A DNA stretch of 64,000 nucleotides from Streptomyces finlayi (GTDB taxonomy: Bacteria > Actinomycetota > Actinomycetes > Streptomycetales > Streptomycetaceae). Every line of letters begins with the position of its first letter. Position 1 is the stretch's first letter. The stretch covers positions 4,960,001-5,024,000 of the forward strand of contig NZ_CP045702.1 in NCBI RefSeq assembly GCF_014216315.1, in the 5' to 3' direction. Positions 6,262 to 15,714 of the stretch are shown here, one piece after another. The notes beneath the pieces were generated by a model. The model did no database searches and had not been told where the DNA came from. It was given only the letters and a program-made list of their open reading frames with translations. The position numbers were made by a program, and so were the translations under genes.

Positions 6262-8520
6262 TCATTCGTCCTGTGGACGGGTGCCGCGTACGCCTTCGAA
6301 GGAGCCTCCGGCGTTGCCGGGGGCTTCTTCCGTTTCCGGGGCGTCCCCGGTTCCTCCGGTGACGTTCTGGCCGGGGGAGGTGGACGGGGTCCCTGACGCG
6401 CTTTCGATGCCTTCGGTGGCGGTGTCTTCGGGGTCCCCGCTGTCGTCCGGGTCCGGTTCCGTTTCTTCCTCGGACGGCGGGGGCTCGTCGGCGCCGTCCT
6501 GGAGCTCCAGGTCGAATTCCTGCGGCTCGGCGGTGGCGAGGGCGGCGGCGGTGTAGTCGGCCCAGGTGGCGGCGGGCGGGCCGCCGCCGTTCATGCGGGC
6601 CAGGCCGAGTGCTCCGTACAGCGGTGTCTGGGCTCCGGTGTCGGGGTCCTGGCCCATGACGGCGACGACGGTCGCGAGGTCGGGGGTGTAGCCGGCGAAC
6701 CAGGCGGCCTTGTCCTCCTCCGCGGTTCCGGTCTTGCCGGCGGCGGGGCGGTTGGCGGCCTGCGCGGCGGTTCCGGTGCCGTCTTCGACGACGGTCCGCA
6801 GGATCGATGTGGTGGTGTCGGCGGCGGTGCGGCTGACGGCCTGTTCGGTGTCCCTGACGGGGAGGGTGATGTTCTCACCGTCCTTGGTGACCTTGTCGAC
6901 GAGGGTGTACGCGCCGCGCCTGCCGTGGTTGGCGAGGGTGGCGTACGCCTCGGCCATGTCGAGGACGCTGGCGGTGGCGGGGCCGAGTGCGATGGACGGT
7001 GAGGCGGTGAGGTCGGGGGTCTTCTCGGGGATGCCGAGCTCGACGGCGGTGTCCCTGACCTTCTCCGGGCCGACGTCCTGGGCCAATTGGGCGTAGACGG
7101 CGTTCACGGACCGGTCGGTGGCGGTGCGCACGGTGACGGAGCCGTAGTCGGCGTCGTCCTCGTTGGCGGGGTCGTATCCGGTGGGTCCGTCCGGGCCCAC
7201 GACCATGCGTTTGTTGGTGCCGTCGTAGACCGCCTCAGGGGTGATGGGGCGGCCGTCCTGGGTGGCGGAGCCGTGGGCGACGGCGGAGGCGAAGACGAAG
7301 GGCTTGAAGGTGGAGCCGACCTGGTAGTCGCGGCGGGTGGCGTTGTTGACGTACTGCTTGGTGTAGTCGACGCCCCCGTACATCGCGACGACCTTGCCGG
7401 TGCCGGGGTCGATGGAGGCGCCGCCGACGCGGACGTTGCGGTCGATCGCCCGGGTGTCACTGGTCCTGGACATGACGTTCTTCTCGACGGCGTCGACGAA
7501 GGCGTCCTGCTTCTCCTTGTCCAGGGTGGTGGTGATGCGGTAGCCGCCGGTGGCGAGGGTCTTCTCGTCGATGATCCTGTTGCTCGTGAGGTAGTCCTCG
7601 GCGGCCTGGACGAGGTAGCCGCGCTGTCCGGCGAGGCCGGGGGAGAGCTTGGCCTTGCCGGGGACGGGGAAGCGGGTGGCCGCGCGTTCGGCGGCGGTGA
7701 GCCAGTCCTCCTTGACCATGCCGTCGAGGACGTAGTTCCAGCGGGCGAGGACGGCGGCCTTGTTCTCGGGGTGGGCGACGACGTCGTAGGCGCTGGGGGC
7801 GTTCAGGAGGGAGGCGAGGTACGCGCCTTCGGCGGTGGTGAGGGCTTCGGCGTTCTTGCCGTAGTAGGCGTGGGCGGCGGCCTGGATGCCGTAGGCGTTG
7901 CGGCCGAAGTAGCTGGTGTTGAGGTAGCCCTCGAAGATCTGGTCCTTGCTCACCTCGCGGTTGAGCTTGACCGCGATGAAGAACTCCTTGGTCTTGCGGA
8001 CGACGGTCCGTTCCTGGCCGAGGTAGTAGTTCTTGACGTACTGCTGGGTGATGGTCGAGCCGCCCTGTGTGCCCTTGCCGGTGAGGGTGTTCCAGCCGGC
8101 GCGGCCCATGGCTTTGATGTCGACGGCGCGTTCGGAGTGGAAGTCCCGGTCCTCGGCGGCGAGTACGGCGTGCTGGACGGTGAGGGGGACCTGGTTGAGC
8201 CGGACGTTCTCGCGGTTGACCTCGCCGTCGCGGGCGAGGACCGTGCCGTCGTTGTAGAGGTAGGTGTTGGACTGGGCGGTGGCGCTGGCGTTGGCGGCCG
8301 GGATGCCGACGAGCTGGTATCCGGCGAGCAGCCCGCCGATGACGAGGAGCGCGAGGCCGAGGACGGTGCCGAGGAGCATGCGCCAGGTGGGGACGGCGCG
8401 GCGCCAACCGGTGCGCTTGGGGCGCGTTGTGCGCCTCTTCTTCTTGTTCGCGCCGGGTGAGCCGGTGGAGAGTGGCCGGCCGTCGGGGTCGCGCGGGGCC
8501 CAGTGCTGCACGTCGCTCAT
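6262..8520 (-). CDS. Bifunctional class A penicillin-binding protein
   Basis: Peptidoglycan glycosyltransferase and transpeptidase anchored in the membrane. From ATG 8520 the 752-residue protein has a basic cytoplasmic tail, one span at about residues 48-68, and a GT51 domain with AAEDRDFHSE, GGSTITQQYVKN and the KLNREVSKDQIFEGYLN region. The transpeptidase domain has SxxK as STFK (Ser403), SxN as SVN and KTG as GKTGTAEED. The C-terminus is a long acidic Ser/Thr/Pro-rich extension. GAGGAG lies 11 nt upstream; an ATG at 8553 is an alternative start. It converges on the SMR gene and diverges from the ABC operon. Confidence 0.95.
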   Translation of the reverse strand: MSDVQHWAPRDPDGRPLSTGSPGANKKKRRTTRPKRTGWRRAVPTWRMLLGTVLGLALLVIGGLLAGYQLVGIPAANASATAQSNTYLYNDGTVLARDGEVNRENVRLNQVPLTVQHAVLAAEDRDFHSERAVDIKAMGRAGWNTLTGKGTQGGSTITQQYVKNYYLGQERTVVRKTKEFFIAVKLNREVSKDQIFEGYLNTSYFGRNAYGIQAAAHAYYGKNAEALTTAEGAYLASLLNAPSAYDVVAHPENKAAVLARWNYVLDGMVKEDWLTAAERAATRFPVPGKAKLSPGLAGQRGYLVQAAEDYLTSNRIIDEKTLATGGYRITTTLDKEKQDAFVDAVEKNVMSRTSDTRAIDRNVRVGGASIDPGTGKVVAMYGGVDYTKQYVNNATRRDYQVGSTFKPFVFASAVAHGSATQDGRPITPEAVYDGTNKRMVVGPDGPTGYDPANEDDADYGSVTVRTATDRSVNAVYAQLAQDVGPEKVRDTAVELGIPEKTPDLTASPSIALGPATASVLDMAEAYATLANHGRRGAYTLVDKVTKDGENITLPVRDTEQAVSRTAADTTTSILRTVVEDGTGTAAQAANRPAAGKTGTAEEDKAAWFAGYTPDLATVVAVMGQDPDTGAQTPLYGALGLARMNGGGPPAATWADYTAAALATAEPQEFDLELQDGADEPPPSEEETEPDPDDSGDPEDTATEGIESASGTPSTSPGQNVTGGTGDAPETEEAPGNAGGSFEGVRGTRPQDE

Positions 8521-8664
8521 GTCGGTGGGGACTCCTCGGCTGCGGTCAGTCATCACATAATGCACCTTTTTATCCGATAAGTTCCGGATTCTCCCGTGAT
8601 AACCGGTCGCGGCGGCTGCCGGGCGTGGACTAGGGTCGTGCGCTTTGATGCCGAGGGCCCGGGG

Positions 8665-9474
8665 GTGGCTGTGGTGCGGTTGTACGGGGTGGTGGCGGCA
8701 GGCGGGTTCCGGCGCCATGCCACGTACCGGATCGCGACGGCGGCGGGGGTGTTCACCAACACCGTCTTCGGCTTCATCATGGCGTACACCTACATCGCCC
8801 TCTGGGACGAGCGTCCGCGGCTCGGCGGTTACGACATGTCCGAGGCGCTGACGTACGTGTGGCTGGGGCAGGCGCTGCTGATGACCTGCGCCATGATGGG
8901 CGGCGGCTTCGAGGACGAGCTGATGGAGCGCATCCGTACCGGCGACATCGCGGTCGACCTGTACCGGCCGGCGGACCTTCAGTTGTGGTGGCTGGCGGGC
9001 GATCTGGGGCGGGCGGCGTTCCACCTGCTGGGGCGGGGCATCGTGCCGATGGTGCTGGGCTCCCTGGCGTTCGATCTGGCGCTGCCCGGTTCGTACTGGA
9101 CCTGGCCGGCCTTTCTGCTCTCCGTGCTGCTCGGTGTCGTGGTGAGTTTCGCGGTGCGCTATCTGGTGGCCCTGTCGGCGTTCTGGCTGATGGACGGGGC
9201 GGGCGCTATGCAGATCGCGTGGCTGGCCGGGCTGTTCTTCTCCGGGATGCTGCTGCCGCTGAATCTGTTTCCCGGGCTGCTGGGCGAGGTGGCGCGGATG
9301 CTGCCGTGGTCCTCGTTGCTGCAGGTCCCGGCCGATGTGTTCCTGGGCAAGCGCACGGGCTGGGGGCTGGTGGAGGCGTACGCCTTCCAGGCCGGCTGGG
9401 CGCTGGCACTGCTGACGGCGGGACGGTTCGTGCAGGTGTTGGCGACCAGGAGGGTGGTGATTCAGGGTGGCTGA
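8665..9474 (+). CDS. ABC-2 type exporter permease, ABC2_membrane_6 (DUF990) family
   Basis: An about 269-residue integral membrane protein with six hydrophobic segments, for example GVFTNTVFGFIMAYTYIALW near the start and LAGLFFSGMLLPLNLFPG later. GTG at 8665 is the chosen start; a second GTG six bases on is possible. Its stop overlaps the next gene's start by 8 bp, so the two permeases are translationally coupled. With the second permease and the ATPase it forms a heteromeric exporter of unknown cargo. Confidence 0.85.
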   Translation: MAVVRLYGVVAAGGFRRHATYRIATAAGVFTNTVFGFIMAYTYIALWDERPRLGGYDMSEALTYVWLGQALLMTCAMMGGGFEDELMERIRTGDIAVDLYRPADLQLWWLAGDLGRAAFHLLGRGIVPMVLGSLAFDLALPGSYWTWPAFLLSVLLGVVVSFAVRYLVALSAFWLMDGAGAMQIAWLAGLFFSGMLLPLNLFPGLLGEVARMLPWSSLLQVPADVFLGKRTGWGLVEAYAFQAGWALALLTAGRFVQVLATRRVVIQGG

Positions 9475-10321
9475 GCCCGAGGGCGCGTCCGAGGTCGCGT
9501 TCGAGGACCGTTCCCGGCTGGTCGAGGGGGTCAGGGCCTATGGGCTGATCGTCGCGATGTGGCTGCGCTCCACGATGGCGTACCGGGCGTCGTTCGCGAT
9601 GACGGCACTGGGGAATTTCGTGGTGACCGCGTTCGACTTCGTCACGATCCTGCTGATGTTCTCGCACGTGGACGCGCTGGGCGGGTACACCCTGCCGGAG
9701 ATCGCCCTGCTGTACGGGATGTCGGCGACCGCCTTCGGGCTGGCCGACCTGCTGCTGGGGTCGATGGACCGGCTGGGGCGGCGGGTGCGGGACGGGACGC
9801 TGGACACCCTGCTCGTACGGCCCGTACCGGTGCTGGCGCAGGTGGCGGCGGACCGTTTCGCGCTGCGCCGGCTGGGGCGGATCACGCAGGGGCTGCTGGT
9901 CCTCGGGTACGCGCTGGTGTCGCTGGACATCGCGTGGACGCCGCTGAAGGTGCTGATGATTCCGCTGATGGTGCTGAGCGGGGCGGCGATCTTCGGGGCG
10001 GTGTTCGTGGCGGGCGCGGCGTTCCAGTTCGTCGCGCAGGACGCCTCGGAGGTGCAGAACGCGTTCACGTACGGCGGGACGACGCTGCTCCAGTATCCGC
10101 CGACGATCTTCGCGAAGGATCTGGTGCGCGGGGTGACGTTCGTGGTGCCGCTGGCCTTCGTGAGCTGGTTGCCCGCGCTGTACGTGCTCGGCCGGGAGTA
10201 CCCGTTGGCGCTGCCGCAATGGGCGGCCTTCCTGCCGCCGGTGGTGGCAGGTGCGTGCTGGGCACTGGCGGGACTGGCGTGGCGGGCGGGACTGCGGGCG
10301 TACCGGAGCACGGGCAGTTAG
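9467..10321 (+). CDS. ABC-2 type exporter permease, second subunit (DUF990 family)
   Basis: A 284-residue membrane protein with about six spans, starting at GTG 9467 inside the previous gene. The pattern RVRDGTLDTLLVRPVPVLAQ corresponds to the cytoplasmic loop typical of this permease family, and FVVPLAFVSWLPALYVLG is the last pair of helices. It pairs with the upstream permease. The ATPase gene follows after about 60 bp containing one copy of a dispersed repeat. Confidence 0.85.
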   Translation: MAEPEGASEVAFEDRSRLVEGVRAYGLIVAMWLRSTMAYRASFAMTALGNFVVTAFDFVTILLMFSHVDALGGYTLPEIALLYGMSATAFGLADLLLGSMDRLGRRVRDGTLDTLLVRPVPVLAQVAADRFALRRLGRITQGLLVLGYALVSLDIAWTPLKVLMIPLMVLSGAAIFGAVFVAGAAFQFVAQDASEVQNAFTYGGTTLLQYPPTIFAKDLVRGVTFVVPLAFVSWLPALYVLGREYPLALPQWAAFLPPVVAGACWALAGLAWRAGLRAYRSTGS

Positions 10322-10335
10322 GCGGGTGCGGACAT

Positions 10336-10359
10336 CTAGTCCGTCCGGCGACCGAGGAC
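10336..10359 (+). repeat. Single copy of the dispersed GTCCGGCG-type repeat
   Basis: CTAGTCCGTCCGGCGACCGAG followed by GAC is a divergent copy of the element found in array at 45267-45569 and as a pair near 60200. It lies between the second permease and the ATPase gene. Confidence 0.6.
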
Positions 10360-10380
10360 GAAGGAAAGGGTGAGGCGGAC

Positions 10381-11409
10381 ATGGACGCGGACTTCATCGA
10401 GCTCGACGGAGTCGAGAAGGTCTTCGACGTACGCCGCCGGGCGGGCTTCCTGCGCCGGGAGCGCCATCAGGTGCGTGCGGTCGACGGCATCAGCTTCCGT
10501 GTGCCGCGCGGCGAGATGGTCGGATACATCGGCCCGAACGGTGCGGGCAAGTCGACCACGATCAAGATGCTCACCGGGATTCTCACCCCGAGCGGCGGCC
10601 GGCTGCGGGTGGCGGGCATCGACCCGTCCCGTGAGCGTACGCGGCTGGCGCACCGGATCGGTGTGGTGTTCGGGCAGCGGACGACGCTCTGGTGGGACCT
10701 GCCGCTGAAGGACTCGTACCGGCTGATGCACCGGATGTACCGCATCCCCGACAGCCGGTTCCGCGAGAACCTCGACCGGTGCGTCGAACTTCTCGATCTG
10801 GCCGAGCTGCTGGACGTGCCCGTACGGCAGTTGTCGCTCGGGCAGCGGATGCGCGGGGACATCGCGGCGGCGCTGCTGCACGATCCGGAGGTGCTGTATC
10901 TGGACGAGCCGACGATCGGGCTCGATGTGGTGTCCAAGGCGAAGGTCCGCCGGTTCCTCCGGGACCTGAATGCCGAGCGGGCCACGACCGTGCTGCTGAC
11001 CACGCACGATCTCACCGATATCGAGCAGCTGTGCAAACGGGTGATGGTGATCGACCATGGCCGGCTGATGTATGACGGGGCGCTCGCCGGACTGCACGAA
11101 GTGGGGGAGAGCGAGCGCACGCTGGTGGTCGATCTGGAGCGTGAACTCCCGCCGATCGAGCCGTCCCCGGAGTTCGCGGTGCGGGTGGTGAAGGTGGCGG
11201 GGCCGCGGCAGTGGCTGGCGTTCCCGGCGTCCGCTTCGGCGGCGCCGCTGGTGGCACGGATCGCGGCGGACTACCCGCTCGTGGACCTTTCGGTCCGGGA
11301 GCCGGACATCGAGGCCGTGATCGCGAGGATGTACGAGACGGGGGCGGCGGCTCCGGGCATCGGGGGGACGGACGTGGGCGCGGCCCCGGGGTCCAGGTCG
11401 GGCGGGTAG
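10381..11409 (+). CDS. ABC exporter ATP-binding protein (NatA/DrrA-like)
   Basis: A 342-residue cytoplasmic ATPase. Walker A is GPNGAGKST, the signature is LSLGQRMRGD, Walker B is VLYLDEPTIGLD, and the H-loop is TTHDLTDIE. The C-terminal 90 residues after the nucleotide-binding domain are the accessory domain common in DrrA/NatA proteins. ATG 10381 follows a GGTGAGG stretch. It powers the two DUF990 permeases upstream. Confidence 0.92.
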   Translation: MDADFIELDGVEKVFDVRRRAGFLRRERHQVRAVDGISFRVPRGEMVGYIGPNGAGKSTTIKMLTGILTPSGGRLRVAGIDPSRERTRLAHRIGVVFGQRTTLWWDLPLKDSYRLMHRMYRIPDSRFRENLDRCVELLDLAELLDVPVRQLSLGQRMRGDIAAALLHDPEVLYLDEPTIGLDVVSKAKVRRFLRDLNAERATTVLLTTHDLTDIEQLCKRVMVIDHGRLMYDGALAGLHEVGESERTLVVDLERELPPIEPSPEFAVRVVKVAGPRQWLAFPASASAAPLVARIAADYPLVDLSVREPDIEAVIARMYETGAAAPGIGGTDVGAAPGSRSGG

Positions 11410-11460
11410 TTCATCGGCCGGTCGATGACGTGAGCGGGTGCGTTCAATAGGCTGCCCGGT

Positions 11461-12126
11461 ATGACAAGTGAACTTCCGGAGATGCGTGCCTCCGATGCCG
11501 AGCGTGACCGGGTCGCCGAGCGGCTGCGCGAGGCGGTGGCCGAGGGACGGCTGGAGATGGACGAGTTCGAGCAGCGGCTCGACGCCGTGTACAAGGCCCG
11601 TACACACGGGGAGCTGGCGCCGCTCGTCAGGGACATTCCGGCTCCGGGTTCGACGTTGGAGCCCGCGGGGGCGGCTTCACCCGTCACGTCCGGGCAGGGC
11701 GCCGGCTGGGCGGAGCGCATCGGGGGCCCCGCCACATCGAGGGGTGCTTTCGCCTTCTGGGGCGGGTTCAACCGCAACGGCCGGTGGACCGTGGGCCGGC
11801 AGTTCACCGCCTTCGCGATGTGGGGCGGCGGCCACATCGATCTGCGGCAGGCCCGTTTCGAGGACCGCGAGGTCGTCATCCGCTGCTTCACGATCATGGG
11901 CGGGATCGGGGTCACCGTCGAGCCCGATGTGGACCTGGAGGTCAGTGGCGTCGGCATCATGGGAGGGTTCGGCGAGCACTCCCCGAAGAGCGAGGAGGCC
12001 GCTCCGGTGCCGGGTGCCCCGCGGGTGCGGGTCGTGGGGTTCGCGCTGATGGGCGGGGTCGACGTGCAGCGCAAGTGGTCCAAGGCCAGGCGGCGGAAGC
12101 TGACCGAGGGGCCCGAGGCGTCCTGA
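11461..12126 (+). CDS. DUF1707 / LiaF-like C-terminal domain protein
   Basis: A 221-residue soluble-looking protein. Residues 8-60 have the DUF1707 pattern (MRASDAERDRVAERLREAVAEGR, then MDEFEQRLDAVYKA), and the C-terminal half has repeated Gly-rich beta segments (IMGGIGVTVEP, IMGGFGEH, ALMGGVDV) typical of the LiaF/DUF2154 fold. Such proteins are frequent next to envelope-stress genes in actinobacteria, but the function of this one is unknown. It is about 50 bp after the ABC ATPase gene. Confidence 0.85.
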   Translation: MTSELPEMRASDAERDRVAERLREAVAEGRLEMDEFEQRLDAVYKARTHGELAPLVRDIPAPGSTLEPAGAASPVTSGQGAGWAERIGGPATSRGAFAFWGGFNRNGRWTVGRQFTAFAMWGGGHIDLRQARFEDREVVIRCFTIMGGIGVTVEPDVDLEVSGVGIMGGFGEHSPKSEEAAPVPGAPRVRVVGFALMGGVDVQRKWSKARRRKLTEGPEAS

Positions 12127-12209
12127 CCCCGCCCGGCGCCGGGTCCTGACCCCGCCCGGTGTCCGGTCGGGGCGCCGGTGGGTTGTCCGGGCAGGCCGCC
12201 GACGTGTTG

Positions 12210-13454
12210 TCAGAACGCGTCTGACCTGGGGGTGTTCACCAGCTTGCCGGTGTCGATCAGGTCGGCCAGTGCCTGGTAGCCGGCGTCGTTGAGGTGGAGC
12301 CGGTCGCCGGAGTCGTACGCGGCCAGGAGCCGGTTCGGTACGTACGGGTCGCTCACGGCCCGGTCGAAGTCCACGTAGGCGTCGAAGACGCCGCCCGCCC
12401 GGATGCGCTCGTTGACGGCCAGCCGTACCGCGTTCCGTTCGGGCGTCCACGTCGGGTAGCCCTCGTACGGTGTCAGGGTCGCGCCGATGACCCGCAGCCC
12501 CCGGGCGTGCGCCTGGGCGGTCAGGGAGCGGAAGCCCGCGATGATGCGCTGAGGGTCCGGCTCCTGGGGGGCCTGCTGCACGTCGTTGATGCCGAGCGCG
12601 ATGATCACCGTCTTCGCGCCGGCCACCGACAGGACGTCGCGTTCGAAGCGGCTCATGCCGCTGGGCCCGCCGAGTGCGTTCGGCCCGTCGGTCAGGAGCC
12701 TGTTGCCGGCTATCCCCTGGTTGGCGACGCCGTAACGCCCGCGCAGCCGGTCGGAGAGCAGGTCGGGCCAGCGGTTGTTCGCGTCGGTCGTGGAGCCGCT
12801 GCCCGCGGCGAGTGAGTCACCGATCACGACGATCGTGCCGGGTGTCGTCTCGTTGCGGACGTCGACGGCCGTCAGATAGCGCCAGTGGGTGGTCCGCCAG
12901 GTACCGCGGTCGTCGGCCAGATAGGACGTCTGGTGGGAGTTCGGGTGGATGGTGACGGGCCCGGAGGCGCGGGGCGTGCGGAAGCTGACGATCAGGTCGG
13001 CGTCGGCGGCGACGGGCACGACGACCGGGTCGCTGACCACCTGCTTGCCCGCGGGCACGGTGATGGTGGCCGAGCCGTCGAAGGTCACCGGGCGGGTGTT
13101 CACGGTGACTTGGTCGAGGCTCAGGGGGCCCGTACCGAAGACATTCGAAAGGGTGATGCGGGCCGCGTCGCCTCCTACGCTCGTGTGCACGGTGTTGCGG
13201 ATGGTGCGTCCGGGAAGGCCGTGCGCGGTGTCCGGTTCGGCGGTGACGGCTGCCGCGGTCCAGGTCGCGACCCAGGTACCGGCGGAGTTGGCCGGCGCCG
13301 CCGGGGTACGGGCCGCCGCGTGCGGGTCCGGCTCGGTCAGCGGCCCCGGCCGGGAGCCCGCCAGGAGAGCCGTGCCGAAAGCGATGGCGGCGGCGAGTGC
13401 TGCTGTGCCTGCCACGAGGGCGATGAGCAGGGCATAGCTGTGGCGCCTCGGCAT
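12210..13454 (-). CDS. Secreted SGNH/GDSL hydrolase
   Basis: A 414-residue exported esterase or lipase-like enzyme. An N-terminal hydrophobic signal segment is followed by a beta-rich domain of about 150 residues and then the SGNH core. The core has the GDSL block VIGDSLAAGSG with nucleophile Ser, an Asn block GINDVQQ, and DRLHLNDAGY with the Asp/His pair. ATG 13454 has GAGGAG ten bases upstream. The substrate cannot be read from sequence. It is divergent from the DUF445 gene. Confidence 0.9.
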   Translation of the reverse strand: MPRRHSYALLIALVAGTAALAAAIAFGTALLAGSRPGPLTEPDPHAAARTPAAPANSAGTWVATWTAAAVTAEPDTAHGLPGRTIRNTVHTSVGGDAARITLSNVFGTGPLSLDQVTVNTRPVTFDGSATITVPAGKQVVSDPVVVPVAADADLIVSFRTPRASGPVTIHPNSHQTSYLADDRGTWRTTHWRYLTAVDVRNETTPGTIVVIGDSLAAGSGSTTDANNRWPDLLSDRLRGRYGVANQGIAGNRLLTDGPNALGGPSGMSRFERDVLSVAGAKTVIIALGINDVQQAPQEPDPQRIIAGFRSLTAQAHARGLRVIGATLTPYEGYPTWTPERNAVRLAVNERIRAGGVFDAYVDFDRAVSDPYVPNRLLAAYDSGDRLHLNDAGYQALADLIDTGKLVNTPRSDAF

Positions 13455-13551
13455 GTGCGGTGTGTCTCCTCGTGCAGATCGAACTGGTCCCATGATGCGA
13501 CAGGCCGACGGGAACTCGACATGCGGCCCGGGAGTAGGTGAGGTAAGGACA

Positions 13552-15138
13552 ATGCGTACGGCACGGGGGCGACTCGTACGCGGACGGGTGGAACGCATGG
13601 AACGGACCGGATCCGGAGCGCACGACGCCGGGCAGGATCCAGTGGTGCACGACGACGTGGTGCATGACGTGGAGCAGGGAGCGGGGCAGGTGGCGGAGGC
13701 CGGTGAGCAGGCAGGGCAGCCGGGGGAGCCGGGGCAGGCGGACTCCGTTCCTGCGGCCGGTCCCGGGGACGCCCCCGAGGCCGGGCACGGTCCGGGCGCC
13801 GCAGGGGCGACGGGCAGCGCGGGTGGCACGGGTGGCACGGGTGGCACGGGGCGGCGGAGCCCGACGCCGCTCGCCGTGTTCGCGTACACGGCGGCGGACG
13901 AGGAGAAGCGGCGCGGCGTACGCCGGATGAAGACCACCGCCACCGGCCTCCTCCTGCTCGTCGCGCTCGTGTACGTCCTGGCCACCTGGGCGAAGAGCGC
14001 AGGTGTGAGTGGCTGGCCGGGCTACGTCGCGGCGGCCGCCGAGGCGGGGATGGTGGGCGCGATAGCGGACTGGTTCGCCGTCACGGCGCTCTTCCGGCGC
14101 CCGCTCGGTCTGCCCATCCCCCACACCGCCATCATTCCCACGAAGAAGGATCAGCTCGGGGCGTCACTTGGTTCCTTCGTGGGGGAGAACTTTCTCTCCG
14201 GAGAGGTCGTTCGTGACCGAATTCACGCTCTCGGGGTCGGTTCGAGGCTCGGTGCGTGGCTGGCGGAGCCGGATCACGCCGACCGGGTCACCGCCGAACT
14301 GGCCACGGCACTGCGCGGCGCGCTGACCGTACTGCGGGACTCCGACGTCCAGGCGGTCGTCGGCGAGGCGATCACACGGCGGGCGAACAGCGCGGAGGTC
14401 GGGCCGGGGCTCGGCAAGATGCTGGAGAAGATCGTCTCCGACGGCGGTCACCGCAAGGTCGTCGACCTGGTCTGTGTACGCGCGCACGACTGGCTGGTCC
14501 TGCACGGAGACTCGGTGTTGGGCGCGGTGCAGGGCGGGGCACCCGGCTGGACACCGAGATTCGTCGACAAGCGGGTGGGGGAGCGGGTCTACAAGGAACT
14601 GCTGCGCTTCATCACGGAGATGCGGGACATGCCGGAGCATCCCGCGCGGGGTTCGATCGACACGTTCCTGACCGACTTCGCGGCCGACCTCCAGTCGGAC
14701 TCGGACACCCGGGCGCGGGTGGAGCGGCTGAAGGCGGAGATCCTGGGGCGTGGCGAGGTCCAGGACGTCATCGCGTCGGCCTGGTCCTCCGTACGCACGA
14801 TGATCATCGCGGCGGCGGAGGACGAGCAGAGCGAGCTGCGGCTGCGCGCGCGGGCCTCACTGATGTCGCTCGGCGCCCGGCTCGCGACGGACGACCGGCT
14901 GCAGTCCAAGCTGGAGGGCTGGCTGGAGGACGCTGCGGTGTACGTCGTGACGACGTACCGCTCGGAGATCACGTCGCTGATCAGCGACACGGTGGCCGGC
15001 TGGGACGCGGATCAGACGTCGAAGAAGATCGAGGCGAACATCGGCCGGGACCTGCAGTTCATCCGGATCAACGGCACGGTGGTGGGCGCGCTGGTGGGTC
15101 TGCTGATCTACACGGTGTCGCACGGGTTCGGGGCCTGA
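13552..15138 (+). CDS. DUF445 family membrane protein (YjiN-like)
   Basis: About 528 residues. The N-terminal 120 residues are low-complexity, rich in Gly, Ala, Glu and Gln, with a GGTGGTGGTG stretch. They are followed by a span (TGLLLLVALVYVLATWA), the DUF445 motif GAIADWFAVTALFRRPLGLPIPHTAII, a long helical region and a last C-terminal span. ATG 13552 follows GAGGTAAGG; ATG 13597 is an alternative that removes little. Function is unknown; the family is widespread. Confidence 0.88.
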   Translation: MRTARGRLVRGRVERMERTGSGAHDAGQDPVVHDDVVHDVEQGAGQVAEAGEQAGQPGEPGQADSVPAAGPGDAPEAGHGPGAAGATGSAGGTGGTGGTGRRSPTPLAVFAYTAADEEKRRGVRRMKTTATGLLLLVALVYVLATWAKSAGVSGWPGYVAAAAEAGMVGAIADWFAVTALFRRPLGLPIPHTAIIPTKKDQLGASLGSFVGENFLSGEVVRDRIHALGVGSRLGAWLAEPDHADRVTAELATALRGALTVLRDSDVQAVVGEAITRRANSAEVGPGLGKMLEKIVSDGGHRKVVDLVCVRAHDWLVLHGDSVLGAVQGGAPGWTPRFVDKRVGERVYKELLRFITEMRDMPEHPARGSIDTFLTDFAADLQSDSDTRARVERLKAEILGRGEVQDVIASAWSSVRTMIIAAAEDEQSELRLRARASLMSLGARLATDDRLQSKLEGWLEDAAVYVVTTYRSEITSLISDTVAGWDADQTSKKIEANIGRDLQFIRINGTVVGALVGLLIYTVSHGFGA

Positions 15139-15246
15139 GGGGCGGCCGGGGGATGCGGCGAGCGTCCTGACCACGTCTGAGATCGCCCGGGAACGCCCGT
15201 GGTGCGGCGGCCCGGTAACGGCCGGGCCGCCGCCGTACAGGCGCGC

Positions 15247-15552
15247 TCAGTTCGCCGCGCGCCGTGTGACCGCCCAGGACGCCGCGGCGACGCCGCCCGC
15301 GACCGCGAACACGGCGGGCCAGGCGCCGACCTTCTTGGCGAGCGGGTGCGAACCGGCGAACGCGGCGACGTACGCGACGGTCAGCCCCGCGGCGGCACGC
15401 GGACCGGCCTGCCGGTTCCACTCGTACGCGGCGAGGGTCCCGGCGGCCGCCAGCGCGACCCCGCCGAGCGGCCGCTTCTTCGTCCACCGTGCCACCCCGT
15501 ACCCGCCGACGAGCCCACTCGCCGCCACCGCCGCTGCCGGAACCTTCGCCAT
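15247..15552 (-). CDS. Small hydrophobic membrane protein
   Basis: A 101-residue protein beginning MAKVPAAAVAASGLVGGYGVARW with about three short hydrophobic stretches rich in Ala and Gly and basic residues between them (TKKRPLGG, PLAKKVG). I recognise no family. ATG 15552 is the only good start, because the frame upstream lacks a ribosome site. It converges on the DUF445 gene. Confidence 0.7.
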   Translation of the reverse strand: MAKVPAAAVAASGLVGGYGVARWTKKRPLGGVALAAAGTLAAYEWNRQAGPRAAAGLTVAYVAAFAGSHPLAKKVGAWPAVFAVAGGVAAASWAVTRRAAN

Positions 15553-15714
15553 TGCCGCCGCCTTCGCCTCTGTGCCGTCAAGCCCTGTGATCGAACGCCT
15601 CGGGCATGTGTATGGTCTGACCCAATCGTACGAGGGGGGTCTCATACGCATCCGAACCGGCTGCCGTGCTGCCGTGCTGCCGTGCAGAGCTGGGTCGTCG
15701 CGGCGTTCCCGGGG

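Noticed and set aside
7087..8460. Long plus-strand open frame of 457 codons opposite the penicillin-binding protein
   Set aside because: Val/Gly/Asp-biased antisense shadow typical of high G+C genes; no domains.
8521..9024. Upstream in-frame extension of the penicillin-binding protein
   Set aside because: It overlaps the divergent ABC permease gene and reads as non-coding; the basic tail and span start right after ATG 8520.
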